Origin: Psychrobacillus sp032154225
Lineage (GTDB): Bacteria > Bacillota > Bacilli > Bacillales_A > Planococcaceae
DNA: 64,000 nt
Assembly (NCBI RefSeq): GCF_032154225.1
Contig: NZ_JALDYF010000005.1
Span: 193,176 to 257,175, forward strand
Reading direction: 5' to 3'
Position numbers and translations under genes: made by a program. Shown in pieces: positions 27,126-35,566 of the stretch. Under the pieces are notes generated by a model, which made no database searches, was not told the DNA's origin, and worked only from the letters and a program-made list of their open reading frames with translations. Position 1 is the first letter of the stretch, and each line of letters begins with the position of its first letter.

Positions 27126-27551
27126 TTACATCATTTCTTCGCCTTCATGACTAAATTGCCATTCAATACCAAACTTGTCCTTTAAAGATCCATAACATTT
27201 GCTCCAAAATGTTTCTTGTAATTCCATTCCAACTTTTCCGCCTTCTTTAATCGCCTCAAAAGCAGATCGCACTTCTTCTTCGTTTTTGCTAACGAAAGCA
27301 AGGCTTATATTATTTCCTGCGATAAAAGGAGAACCAGGAAAAGTGTCAGAGAACATGACATTACTTCCACCAATACTTAAGCGCGTATGCATGACTAAAT
27401 CTTTTGCTTCCTCTGGTAGAGTATAACTCGGATCTTGTGGTGACTCACCAAAAGTCATAATTTGTGGTTTGTCCACTCCAAAAACCTCTGCGTAAAATTC
27501 TGCTGCCTCACGACAATTCCCATTAAAATTAAGGTAAACATTAATAGCCAT
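27126..27551 (-). CDS. VOC superfamily (PhnB/glyoxalase-like) protein
   Basis: A 141-residue cytoplasmic protein of the PhnB/3-demethylubiquinone methyltransferase-like branch of the vicinal-oxygen-chelate fold. It begins MAINVYLNFNGNCREAAEFYAEVFG, with the typical NxREAxxFYxxVFG pattern, then MHTRLSIGGSNVMFSD in the middle and a closing WSKCYGSLKDKFGIEWQFSH, which is the conserved DxFGIxWQ block. Members form dimers, and many have no known substrate. A GGAGTG site lies about 6 bp upstream of the ATG. It appears to be a single-gene unit. Confidence 0.85.
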   Translation of the reverse strand: MAINVYLNFNGNCREAAEFYAEVFGVDKPQIMTFGESPQDPSYTLPEEAKDLVMHTRLSIGGSNVMFSDTFPGSPFIAGNNISLAFVSKNEEEVRSAFEAIKEGGKVGMELQETFWSKCYGSLKDKFGIEWQFSHEGEEMM

Positions 27552-27659
27552 TTAATACACTCCTCATATGCGTAATGTTATTCATTCAATAATGAATGTC
27601 ACTGTTATTGTATCATTTCATGCCTCGTGCAAGCCAACATTTTCATTTGAGATAAGCTA

Positions 27660-28069
27660 TTACTGCTGATTATTAATCAAAAATATCTCCTGATCATGCT
27701 CAGCTATTTTATGTGAGTAATAATGTATTGTTTTAGACAGTTTTTCGTGAGATCCCTGTTGTAGCGTTAACGTATGTTCGAACATTTCTCCTAGACTTTT
27801 AAATGTATTTTCAACATTATCTAGTCTACTTTCCACAGTATCGAATCTTCCGTTCATTTCTTGTTTTAGTGATTGGATTTCTTGTTTTATTTCTTGTCTT
27901 ACCACTTGGAATTCTTGTTTTGTTTCTTTTTTCGCTTTTCCGAATTTTTGTGCTATTTCTTGTCGTGCAGTTTGGAATTCTTGGACATTCCTTGTCTTTC
28001 GTTTTGGAATTCCTCAGACATTTCTTGTCTTACATTTTGTAATGCTTGTTTTCTCTCTGCCCGATTCAC
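27660..28069 (-). pseudogene. frameshifted coiled-coil protein gene
   Basis: Two overlapping frames form one broken gene. The 5' frame (GTG at 28069 to TAG at 27953, 38 aa) reads as charged repeats with RQEM and EEFQNERQ. The 3' frame (down to 27660) continues the same heptad style: QEFQTARQEI, RQEIKQEIQSLKQEM, then FDTVESRLDNVENTF. They join with a one-base shift near 27985, inside a low-complexity stretch built from repeated CAAGAA codons, where slippage is likely. The last 81 codons from an internal ATG at 27905 remain open and might be translated. The protein would be a soluble coiled coil of unknown function. A sequencing error at the shift is the main alternative. Confidence 0.55.
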
Positions 28070-28147
28070 TCTTGTTCAATTATTATAACGTGTTCCATAC
28101 TGTTTAGTACCTTCCATAAAGGAGTTACATTTTGGAAAGCAATCATT

Positions 28148-28324
28148 TTATTCTCGTATATGGGCTTCGATTTGTTTAATTCTTTCACTTAGTTCTAGTA
28201 CGGCTTGCATCACTTGGTGCTGTTCAGTTTTACTTGCATGCTTATGGAGCTCGATATTCTCAACTGATTCCTCTACTTTTTGCAAACTTTGGGTCATGCC
28301 TTCGATAAAATCTGCGATATCCAT
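28148..28324 (-). CDS. small coiled-coil protein (58 aa)
   Basis: A short gene with a perfect start context: GAGGAGG 6 bp before the ATG at 28324. The product begins MDIADFIEGMTQSLQKVEES and ends IEAHIRE. It is an acidic amphipathic helix with heptad leucine/isoleucine spacing and no signal peptide or membrane segment. It sits directly upstream of the frameshifted coiled-coil gene and in the same direction, so the two may once have formed an operon. I do not recognise a family. The strong ribosome binding site and clean frame make it a likely real gene. Confidence 0.65.
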   Translation of the reverse strand: MDIADFIEGMTQSLQKVEESVENIELHKHASKTEQHQVMQAVLELSERIKQIEAHIRE

Positions 28325-28487
28325 TTTCCGCCTCCTCTTATTATCTTTTATTTTAAATAGCCGTAGAGTAATTTCAAATGTCAGAATTCAGAGTAATTTA
28401 ACATAATAACGTTTTCGTGTCCTATTTCTATCCAAAATTCCATTTTGAGCGTGTTTAGATGTTCAAAATTTTATTTTTGCATTTTCA

Positions 28488-28516
28488 TGTACAGTATTCA
28501 GAACATTTAGTATAAT
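28488..28516 (+). promoter_or_regulatory. sigma-A-type promoter of the 55-aa gene
   Basis: TGTACA (28488-28493) and a perfect TATAAT (28511-28516) are spaced 17 bp, 22 bp before the small gene's ATG. Confidence 0.6.
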
Positions 28517-28538
28517 AATAGAAAAGGAGGAGATTTTC

Positions 28539-28706
28539 ATGCATCCAAATAATGTCGATCCAGAAGAAATGGCTAAACGACACGATTTAGATTTTATTGC
28601 TTCCCTTAATATGATCGACGAAGGTGCTCCTGTTCCATTAGAGGAAAATGACAAAAAGAAAAAGGATTCTTCTAAATCCGAGGAGCCACCAAAAAGTTTT
28701 CACTAA
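28539..28706 (+). CDS. small hydrophilic protein (55 aa)
   Basis: A complete small transcription unit: promoter at 28488-28516, AAGGAGGAG 7 bp before the ATG, a 55-codon frame, and a terminator at 28711-28734. The product starts MHPNNVDPEEMAKRHDLDF, is acidic in the middle and ends in a Lys/Ser/Glu/Pro-rich tail (KKKKDSSKSEEPPKSFH). There is no signal peptide or membrane helix. I do not recognise a family; it is a candidate conserved small protein. The complete expression signals argue that it is genuine. Confidence 0.7.
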   Translation: MHPNNVDPEEMAKRHDLDFIASLNMIDEGAPVPLEENDKKKKDSSKSEEPPKSFH

Positions 28707-28710
28707 ATCC

Positions 28711-28734
28711 AAACCCACTTTTGTGGGTTTTTTT
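28711..28734 (+). terminator. terminator after the 55-aa gene
   Basis: AAACCCAC/GTGGGTTT, an 8-bp perfect stem with a 4-nt loop, runs into a T run, five bases after the stop. Confidence 0.85.
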
Positions 28735-28794
28735 ATGTTCATTTATTAGATACAATAGAAGAAATACGTCCAGTTTAAAATGAGGAGCAATTAA

Positions 28795-29904
28795 ATGATA
28801 ATCAAAGAAGTGAATATACGTAAAATGAAGATGATGATGAAATCTCCTTTTACAACTAGTTTTGGATCGTTTCAAGAGAAAGAATTTTCATTAATAGAAG
28901 TAAAAGATGAGCTCGGCAATACAGGCTGGGGAGAATCTACTGCATTTCAATCCCCTTGGTACAATGAAGAAACACAAGAAACAAGTCTACATATGCTGCG
29001 TGATTTCTTAATACCTCTTGTATTGAAAAAAGAAATAAATCATCCTGACGAAATAAGCAAACTGTTCGCACCCATTCGCAAAAATAATATGGCAAAGGCT
29101 TCGCTTGAAGGTGCAATTTGGGATGTATATGCAAAAAGAAATAAATTAACGCTTGCCGAAGCACTCGGTGGCACAGCCGAAAAAATCGAAGTCGGGATTA
29201 GTATCGGTATTCAAAATACAATAGATGATTTAATAGAGTTAGTACGTGGTTATATAGAAGAAGGATATAAACGAATGAAAGTCAAAATTAAGCCAGGTCA
29301 TGATGTAGAAGTTATTCGAGCATTGCGTCAGGCATTTCCTACTGTTCCACTTATGGCGGATGCAAACTCTGCCTATACACTAGAAGATATTGATTTATTG
29401 AAACAGTTAGATGAATTTAATCTGACAATGATTGAACAACCGCTTGCTTCAGATGATATTATTGATCATGCTAAACTGCAAAAAGAATTACTAACTCCTA
29501 TTTGCTTAGATGAGAGTATTCATTCATTAGAAGATGCTCGAAAAGCATTTGAACTTGGCAGCACGAAAATAATTAACATAAAAATTGGGCGTGTTGGCGG
29601 TTTAACCGAAGCGAAAAAAATTCATGATTTTTGCATGGAAAATAGGATTCCTGTTTGGTGTGGTGGAATGTTAGAGTCTGGTATTGGCAGAGCTCATAAT
29701 GTCGCACTTACTACATTACCTAATTTTATCCTTCCAGGGGATACCTCGGGTTCTTCTCGTTATTGGGAAGAGGACATAATTATTCCAGAAGTAGTTGCGG
29801 AAAATGGATATATTACTGTTCCAACTGCTTATGGAATTGGGTATGAACCCAATTTAGAAGCAATGGATCGTTATACAGTAGACCAATTTCAGTTTAAAGC
29901 ATAA
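28795..29904 (+). CDS. menC: o-succinylbenzoate synthase / N-succinylamino acid racemase (enolase superfamily)
   Basis: A 369-residue enolase-superfamily enzyme of the MenC/NSAR group. It makes o-succinylbenzoate in menaquinone synthesis and, in many Bacillales relatives, racemises N-succinylamino acids. The catalytic residues fall at the family positions: K164-x-K166 in KVKIKPG, metal ligands Asp189 (MADANSAY), Glu214 (IEQPL) and Asp239 (LDES), and Lys263 in NIKIGRVGG. GAGGAG lies 7 bp before the ATG. No other men genes are adjacent, so the racemase role is at least as likely as menaquinone synthesis. A second enolase-superfamily enzyme is at 53.7 kb. Confidence 0.88.
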   Translation: MIIKEVNIRKMKMMMKSPFTTSFGSFQEKEFSLIEVKDELGNTGWGESTAFQSPWYNEETQETSLHMLRDFLIPLVLKKEINHPDEISKLFAPIRKNNMAKASLEGAIWDVYAKRNKLTLAEALGGTAEKIEVGISIGIQNTIDDLIELVRGYIEEGYKRMKVKIKPGHDVEVIRALRQAFPTVPLMADANSAYTLEDIDLLKQLDEFNLTMIEQPLASDDIIDHAKLQKELLTPICLDESIHSLEDARKAFELGSTKIINIKIGRVGGLTEAKKIHDFCMENRIPVWCGGMLESGIGRAHNVALTTLPNFILPGDTSGSSRYWEEDIIIPEVVAENGYITVPTAYGIGYEPNLEAMDRYTVDQFQFKA

Positions 29905-29916
29905 GTATAGAAAATA

Positions 29917-29945
29917 GGCCCAGTCTTGGAGTTCAAGACTGGGCC
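29917..29945. terminator. bidirectional terminator between menC and the 5'-nucleotidase gene
   Basis: GGCCCAGTCTTG and its complement form a perfect 12-bp stem with a 5-nt loop, with T-rich sequence on the plus side. It lies between convergent genes. Confidence 0.88.
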
Positions 29946-29951
29946 ATGTTT

Positions 29952-32258
29952 TTATTTTTTAACGTCTACAATTCTACCTTCAGTTTCATTTTTAATCGTT
30001 TTCATTGATTTCAGTTGCTCTTGAAGGTTTTCCCAATCTGATAAACCAAGGTCTGTAACACGACCTTCTGCATATGCCTTTTTGAATAAATCATAACCGT
30101 CTCCGCCTTGAACAGCAGTAAAAGCATTTGTAGCTACAACATATTTTTCTGTATCATTTAATTCTACAAAGTTACCATCTGCCGCTTTGTATTTAATAGA
30201 AACAACACGTTGTCCAGCAGCCTTAGAAGAATCAAATTCTATTTTTGCTCCTGCAACATGTAGGAATCCACCATTCTCTTTTGGATACTCTTTCAAACTA
30301 ATTTCAAAAGCAGCTTTTAGCTCTGCCCCTGTTAACTCCATTGTCGCTAGTGTATTTCCGAAAGGAAGTACAGTAATTACTTCGCCTACGGTAATTGGAC
30401 CAGCATCAATTCCAGCACGAATTCCGCCACCATTTTGGAATGCCATAATAACTTTATCGTTGTACGTTTTTGCTTTTGCTAACATTCCATCTGTAATAAT
30501 ATTCCCTAGTACTGTTTCATTTTTACGTACACTTGGTTTTGTATCATCGCCTTCTGTACGTGGAAATTCAAGTGCTGCTTCTAGGACAATACCAATCTCT
30601 TGGTCGTTAATTTCTGCAACTTTTTCTTTGTAATTTTTCAATACTTCAACTGCTGCTGGATCTTCTTTTTGATCTTTCAATGGAATTAATGCACCAGTAT
30701 GCCCGATAACTTTTCCTTCTTTATCGAACTGAACATCCAGGGTACCTAAAAATTCACTATACTGAAACGCTTGTACAATTACAGTTGGGTCTTTCTTAGC
30801 ACCTTTGCTGTCTTTGTCTACAACAACCGGTTTTTCTAATTTCGTATGGCTATGCCCACCTACGATTACATCAATTCCGTTTACCGCTGCTGCTAATACT
30901 AGATCGTTATCATATGCGGGATTATCATCGTAGCCAATATGTGTTACAGCTACAACTTTATTTACCCCTTGTTTTTCGAACTCATCTACCATTTTTTGAG
31001 CAGCTACAATGTAGTCAGAGAATGTAACGTCTTGTGGGCTTGCAATATCAACTGTTTCAGCTGTAGTAAGACCGAATAATCCAACTTTTTGGCCATCAAC
31101 TTCTTTAATGATGCCACTATAAATTTGTCCATCTTTTGGATCTGTAGATACATTTACATTAAATAGTCCTTGTAAATTAGCATCTTTTGAAAAATCAACA
31201 TTTGAACTCACAAGTGGGAAATTCGATTTTTCGATGAATTCTTTTAATGCTTTATGCCCTTCTGGACTTGCACCAAGATCGAATTCATGGTTTCCAAATG
31301 TCATTACGTCATAACCCATTAATTTCATTAAAGCTACATCTGCTTGCCCTTTGAATTCATTGAAATACAAAGTACCTGAGAACACATCCCCAGCATCGAT
31401 TAATAATGCGGATGGTTTTACAGCTCTAACTGCTTTAATCGCAGTTAAACGTTTCGGTGCTTCTGCTGTACGGGCATGTGTATCATTCACATGCATTAAT
31501 GATAAAGAGAAGTCAGTGTTCAAAGCTACTTGAACTAAGTTTTCTACATATGCTTTTAGTTCATTAAATTCGCTCGGCAACTGGTCATATAAAGGCTTCA
31601 TTGCTGTTACAATCGCCATTGCCTCTTCTTTTTTACCTGCTTCAAAAAGTGCTGCTGCTTTATTCGCATTCATATAAATAGTTACTGGAATTGCTAGTGC
31701 ATCTCTTTTTAGATCTGCTGGCTTTTTATATTGCGCTAATAAAAGCTCACGTGCATCTTTACCAGTAAAACGATATAAAATAGCAGTTCGCTCGCGTAAT
31801 TGACCAGATAGTTTATGATAAGCTGTTTCTATTTTAGCCCAGTCTTTACTTGCAATTGCTTCATCAAGTTCTTTCATAATTGGATCTAAATATTTGTCTG
31901 CATAGTTATATGCATCAATATAAGGAATAAGGCCTTTTGTAACTCTTTCATTGTATAACTGATCTAAATTTTTCAGTAGAATATCTTTATTTTTAGCATC
32001 CGATTTTACGATTTCGTCTTTTGCTTTTTGATAATTTGCTTTTGCAGTGTTGAGTATAGAGTACAACTCTGTACTTGTAGCTAGTTTTCCAGATTGTGCA
32101 GGAGTTACATAGGTATAAGATGCATGCTTGATATCTTTTCTCGCATTGTCTACTACCTCTTGTAGTGAACTATTTGCGAAAGAAACACTTGTTGCAGAAA
32201 ATAGTGATGTTGCAATTATTGCAGCTGCAGCTGACTTTTTTAACTTACTATTCTTCAT
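29952..32258 (-). CDS. secreted 5'-nucleotidase/metallophosphatase with N-terminal SbsC-like domain
   Basis: A 768-residue exported protein. Signal peptide (1-28); SbsC-like helical domain (about 30-235); calcineurin-type metallophosphatase domain (about 250-530) with VNDTHAR, DAGDVFSGT, FGNHEFDLG and VGGHSH motifs; 5_nucleotid_C domain (about 560-760) with QNGGGIRAGI. Such enzymes dephosphorylate extracellular nucleotides, UDP-sugars or cyclic nucleotides so that nucleosides can be imported. No LPXTG or SLH follows, so the helical domain may be the wall anchor. AGGAGG lies 6 bp before the ATG. The same helical domain occurs in the protein encoded at 24624-25697, which is evidence for a shared anchoring or partner-binding function. 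Confidence 0.9.
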   Translation of the reverse strand: MKNSKLKKSAAAAIIATSLFSATSVSFANSSLQEVVDNARKDIKHASYTYVTPAQSGKLATSTELYSILNTAKANYQKAKDEIVKSDAKNKDILLKNLDQLYNERVTKGLIPYIDAYNYADKYLDPIMKELDEAIASKDWAKIETAYHKLSGQLRERTAILYRFTGKDARELLLAQYKKPADLKRDALAIPVTIYMNANKAAALFEAGKKEEAMAIVTAMKPLYDQLPSEFNELKAYVENLVQVALNTDFSLSLMHVNDTHARTAEAPKRLTAIKAVRAVKPSALLIDAGDVFSGTLYFNEFKGQADVALMKLMGYDVMTFGNHEFDLGASPEGHKALKEFIEKSNFPLVSSNVDFSKDANLQGLFNVNVSTDPKDGQIYSGIIKEVDGQKVGLFGLTTAETVDIASPQDVTFSDYIVAAQKMVDEFEKQGVNKVVAVTHIGYDDNPAYDNDLVLAAAVNGIDVIVGGHSHTKLEKPVVVDKDSKGAKKDPTVIVQAFQYSEFLGTLDVQFDKEGKVIGHTGALIPLKDQKEDPAAVEVLKNYKEKVAEINDQEIGIVLEAALEFPRTEGDDTKPSVRKNETVLGNIITDGMLAKAKTYNDKVIMAFQNGGGIRAGIDAGPITVGEVITVLPFGNTLATMELTGAELKAAFEISLKEYPKENGGFLHVAGAKIEFDSSKAAGQRVVSIKYKAADGNFVELNDTEKYVVATNAFTAVQGGDGYDLFKKAYAEGRVTDLGLSDWENLQEQLKSMKTIKNETEGRIVDVKK

Positions 32259-32400
32259 ATCTTACCTCCTAGTTGATGTTTGAATCATTATAAAACTCAT
32301 ACTAGTTTCATAATTACTCACTATTTCCAACTTACCCTAGTTTTTAGTAATCTGCAAGTAAAGATTCTGATAATTCTCCGTTAATTTTCAAAAAGAGCTT

Positions 32401-32439
32401 GATGATTACTTTGTCGATTTTGTGGTATAATAAATCATC
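32401..32439 (+). promoter_or_regulatory. extended -10 promoter of proline dehydrogenase with flanking inverted repeat
   Basis: TATAAT at 32426-32431 is preceded by TGG (extended -10 pattern). A 7-bp inverted repeat GATGATT (32401-32407) / AATCATC (32433-32439) brackets it, a possible operator. The -35 element is weak. Confidence 0.5.
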
Positions 32440-32462
32440 AAAGTAAAGATAGGAGCATCACT

Positions 32463-33440
32463 ATGTTAAAAGATATTTTTATGGCTTTATCTGAAAATCA
32501 ATTATTAAATGGCACAGCAAAAAAATATGGTTTAAAAATGGGTGCACAGCATGTAGTTGCTGGGACTAATATTCCTGAAACAATTGAAAGTATTAAAAAA
32601 TTAAATGCTGTTGGTATTTCTTGTACTGTAGATAATCTTGGGGAATTTGTATTTGAAAAATCAGAGGCTTTAGAAGCGAAAGCGCAAATCATTGCTGTTA
32701 TTGAAGCAATCGAAGAACACCAAGTAGACGCACATATTTCTTTAAAACCTTCTCAACTAGGGTTAGATATTGATCATGATTTCGCATATGAGAACTTAAA
32801 AGAAATTGCAGCAGCTGCACATAAATATGGTACATTTATCAATATTGATATGGAATCAACGAAACATCTACAACCTTCTTTTGACATCTTGGACAAGCTT
32901 TCAGAGGAGTTCGATAATGTCGGAACAGTAATTCAAGCATACTTCTATCGTGCTACTGAAGATATTCAAAAGTACAAAAACTTCCGTCTTCGTATCGTAA
33001 AAGGTGCTTATAAAGAGCCGGTTGAAGTTGCTTACCAAACAAAAGAAGAAATTGATAAAAACTATATCGAGTTAATCGAATGGCATTTATTGAATGGTAA
33101 ATTTACTTCTATCGCAACTCATGATCATAATGTTATTAACCATGTGAAGCAATTCATTAAAAATAATAATATTTCAAATGATAAATTTGAATTCCAAATG
33201 CTTTATGGTTTCCGCACGGATATGCAACTTCAACTTGCAAAAGAAGGATATAATTTCTGTACGTATGTACCGTTTGGTAAAGACTGGTACGGTTACTTTA
33301 TGCGCCGCCTTGCAGAACGTCCACAAAATATGAATCTTGTTGTAAAACAAGTATTCAACAAAAATACAAACACAATTCTTGGGATCGCTGCTGGTGCATT
33401 CGCACTTGGAAGACTTACTAAAAAAGGTAGAAAAAAATAA
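32463..33440 (+). CDS. proline dehydrogenase
   Basis: A flavoenzyme oxidising L-proline to pyrroline-5-carboxylate, the first step to glutamate. This is the single-domain Gram-positive form, 325 aa. Family motifs: ISLKPSQLGLDID near 95-107 (barrel lysine region), LRIVKGAYKEP near 178-188, IATHDHNVI near 219, EFQMLYGFR near 243, and the substrate-binding helix YVPFGKDWYGYFMRRLAERP near 268-287, with the paired Arg residues that bind the carboxylate. AGGAG lies about 8 bp before the ATG. No P5C dehydrogenase gene is adjacent. It is a single-gene unit closed by a hairpin. Confidence 0.93.
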   Translation: MLKDIFMALSENQLLNGTAKKYGLKMGAQHVVAGTNIPETIESIKKLNAVGISCTVDNLGEFVFEKSEALEAKAQIIAVIEAIEEHQVDAHISLKPSQLGLDIDHDFAYENLKEIAAAAHKYGTFINIDMESTKHLQPSFDILDKLSEEFDNVGTVIQAYFYRATEDIQKYKNFRLRIVKGAYKEPVEVAYQTKEEIDKNYIELIEWHLLNGKFTSIATHDHNVINHVKQFIKNNNISNDKFEFQMLYGFRTDMQLQLAKEGYNFCTYVPFGKDWYGYFMRRLAERPQNMNLVVKQVFNKNTNTILGIAAGAFALGRLTKKGRKK

Positions 33441-33452
33441 ATAAACATACTG

Positions 33453-33486
33453 CATGTTGAAAAGTGACATTGTCACTTTCAACATG
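33453..33486 (+). terminator. terminator of proline dehydrogenase
   Basis: A 16-bp stem with one bulged A (CATGTTGAAAAGTGACA / TGTCACTTTCAACATG) is followed by eight T. Confidence 0.88.
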
Positions 33487-33539
33487 TTTTTTTTATTGCT
33501 ACAGTAAGAAAAAACGATTAAAATGACGCCCCCTTTACT

Positions 33540-33822
33540 AAGCGAGCAGTTTTTGGCTCACTTTAGGCTTCTTATTAGGCTATACGATCAACGGTAAAAT
33601 TTTTAAAGCTTGTTGAAAGTGGCTGCGCCCGTTTCAACAAGCTTTTTCTTCGGTCATCGTATAGCAAATGTTCGCCTTCCGCTCGCCAGAAACTTTAATA
33701 TCAAGTGTTTTAATGCTTTTGGCAATAGGAGAAGCAAGTCAAATTCTATATTCTTTGAAGGTCGCCAAAGATACAGTTTTGGCGACTTTTTGTAAGTTTT
33801 TACAAAGGAACACTTCTACATG
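33540..33822 (+). repeat. interspersed repeat A, copy 1 (structured)
   Basis: First of three about 280-bp copies (others 54842-55122 forward, 47739-48008 reverse). Order: an outer arm CTATACGAT; a 19-20-bp hairpin at 33605-33645 followed by TTTTTCTT; the partner arm ATCGTATAG; a conserved spacer starting AAATGTTCGCC; and a second hairpin GTCGCCAAA/TTTGGCGAC near 33762-33786. A 61-codon open frame overlaps it but is probably not a gene. It lies in the 1-kb gap between proline dehydrogenase and the PepSY gene. Confidence 0.85.
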
Positions 33823-33994
33823 TTAATCCATTGTATAGATGAAAATGGGCTTTACCTTTTTAACAAGAAGGGCGGAATGACAAATTGTTCTCATTCTCAA
33901 CAGATTAGATTCGCTTTTTATTGTCTAAAAAGTAGAGAAGTACATACTTCGTAAAAACACTAGAAAGCACATGATTACATTCTTCTAAATTAGA

Positions 33995-34131
33995 TGGATG
34001 TAGTGAAAAGCGGCGACTCCAGCGGGAACAGTACGAGCTGAAAGCCCCGCAGGAGCGCAGCGACGAGGAGATTGAAGCCGTACCCGCGGAAAGCGACCGC
34101 TTGTAATGGAATACACTCCACCCATTCCTAT
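33995..34131 (+). repeat. GC-rich interspersed repeat B, copy 1
   Basis: An about 135-bp GC-rich block in AT-rich surroundings (GCGGCGACTCC ... GAGATTGAAGCCGT ... CCGCGGAAAGCG). Related copies: 37711-37834 and 47508-47632 in reverse, 55277-55377 forward with an internal deletion, the start of another at 63977-64000, and a decayed piece at 48063-48105. About 60 bp after it, up to 34192, is shared with 55382-55453. Together with repeat A 170 bp upstream it makes a composite unit. No protein is coded. Confidence 0.85.
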
Positions 34132-34198
34132 ACTCCCTTACTCTATATGTACCGTAAACCCTGTGTTCAGGCTACATTTTCATATACTTCCTTTAAAA

Positions 34199-34238
34199 AA
34201 AGCCCCTCATTTTATACAATCATAAAATGAGGGGCTTT
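34199..34238. terminator. hairpin terminator, probably for the PepSY gene
   Basis: A perfect 17-bp inverted repeat (AAAGCCCCTCATTTTAT and complement) with a T run on the minus strand. It is 236 bp beyond the PepSY stop. The sequence between (34239-34474) shows no gene. Confidence 0.8.
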
Positions 34239-34474
34239 CACTTTCCTTGTTATCGCTCAAGGAATTATTAAATTAAAATACGCCGTAAACTACTTTCTAC
34301 TTCCTCGTTCAATTATCGCCCTATTACTCTATACTGCTTTACAAAAGTTTGAAGAACTTACTTCCTTCTAAGATCATCCATCAAACTTTCTATATACTAT
34401 TTGGTTGTTAAATTCATTCTATACGAAATTAATGAGAATACACATAGAGTTTTATTAGAATTTGATGAGAGTTT

Positions 34475-35527
34475 CTATTCCAATGTCACAGAAAGAATTT
34501 TCCCAGAAATTGCATGAACTTGGATTGTAGCCTTCCCTTTACTACTTTCCTTCGTTCCTGCCTCTGGAGCACCCGATTTTATCGAAATTAAATAATAGCC
34601 ACCTTCATTTGTTTTAACAAATGAAATGCTCTCCTTCGTCCCTTTGTGTTGCTGCTGTGCAATTTTAATCGCTTGCTCTTCTGAAATAAGCACAGTTGCT
34701 ACCGGTAAAGATTTAGTTTCCGTATCAACTTTTGCTACATCTGGCTGACTTGACGCCAAAGAAGGGATATTTTTTTGACCATCTGCCAATGATTGCACTT
34801 CTGTCTTAGATGGGTCCTCTACTTTATCTGCATCGTTCTTTGCAGTTCCTGTTTTGGCTATGTCTTCTTTTGTTTGTTCCGCTTTTTCATCTTCCGTTTT
34901 TAACACATCTTTAATAACTTCTTTTATAACATCCCTTTTCGACTTTTCTTCCTTTTGTTCAACCGTTTTATCGTCCACTTTGGCAGGAGGATCGTCTGTT
35001 TTTACCGATGATTTTTCAACTGGTTTTGTTGTTTTCACTTCACCCGTTGCTTTCGTATCGTTTTTAAGTTTTTCTGTAGCTATTGCGGTCTTTTCTTCCT
35101 TCACTACTTTACGCTCCGCCTTCGGTTCTTTCGTACCTAACTTCTCTTCTTTTTTATGCTCCGTTTTCTCAATGAATGTCTTCGGTTCTTCCTTCACATC
35201 TTTCACCGGCTCGTCTGCTGCATTCAATTTATCTTTTATGATATATTCATCCGCTTCTGTAAGCGACAACACATCTCCCGTTACAGCATTCATCTCGACC
35301 ATATACATTGCGCCACTTTTAGTAATAATCGCTTCATAAATGTCTTGGTCTTGTCCCATTGTTAAATCGGCAACTTCCGCACTATACATTTGCTCCAGTT
35401 GGGAGCGAACTTCATTTTCAGATATCGATTGATGATTTTTCGTAGCATAGACTAAAATAGTTGTCCCTGCAACAACAATTGTTGCCATAAAAATAGGGAG
35501 AAATTTTTTCTTTTGGAAAAATTTCAT
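34475..35527 (-). CDS. membrane-anchored protein with two PepSY domains
   Basis: A 350-residue protein: N-terminal signal anchor (about 8-28), a first PepSY-like domain (about 33-95, including MYMVEMNAVTGDVLSLTEADE), a long low-complexity Lys/Glu/Thr/Asp linker (about 100-265), and a second PepSY domain at the C-terminus (about 280-350, ISEEQAIKIAQ and IQVHAISGKILSVTLE). PepSY domains inhibit proteases or sense extracytoplasmic state. The start has GAGGAGG 8 bp upstream. It is the third gene of an operon after the response regulator and kinase, an arrangement like B. subtilis ykoG-ykoH-ykoI, so it probably acts with or is controlled by that pair. Confidence 0.85.
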   Translation of the reverse strand: MKFFQKKKFLPIFMATIVVAGTTILVYATKNHQSISENEVRSQLEQMYSAEVADLTMGQDQDIYEAIITKSGAMYMVEMNAVTGDVLSLTEADEYIIKDKLNAADEPVKDVKEEPKTFIEKTEHKKEEKLGTKEPKAERKVVKEEKTAIATEKLKNDTKATGEVKTTKPVEKSSVKTDDPPAKVDDKTVEQKEEKSKRDVIKEVIKDVLKTEDEKAEQTKEDIAKTGTAKNDADKVEDPSKTEVQSLADGQKNIPSLASSQPDVAKVDTETKSLPVATVLISEEQAIKIAQQQHKGTKESISFVKTNEGGYYLISIKSGAPEAGTKESSKGKATIQVHAISGKILSVTLE

Positions 35528-35566
35528 TCACACATTCCTCCTCAAAATCATCATACTGCATGAACA

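Noticed and set aside
27803..28088. Leu/Phe-rich plus-strand frames looking like membrane segments
   Set aside because: Mirror image of the Gln/Glu/Lys-rich coiled-coil gene; the hydrophobic appearance comes from reading CAAGAA repeats backwards.
30187..30633. 148-codon plus-strand frame
   Set aside because: Antisense to the 5'-nucleotidase domain, which has clear catalytic motifs on the other strand.
33610..33795. 61-codon frame in repeat A copy 1 (also 47758-47940 reverse and 54889-55143)
   Set aside because: Frames share FGHR and GNRR segments only because the DNA repeats are similar. They cross a strong hairpin, lack ribosome binding sites, differ in length, and base changes preserve pairing rather than the peptide.
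34239..34474. Small gene between the hairpin and the PepSY gene
   Set aside because: No frame with a start signal on either strand; AT-rich sequence only.
34854..35339. 161-codon plus-strand frame rich in Ser/Phe/Val
   Set aside because: Antisense of the Lys/Glu/Thr-rich linker in the PepSY protein; low-complexity codons leave the opposite strand open.
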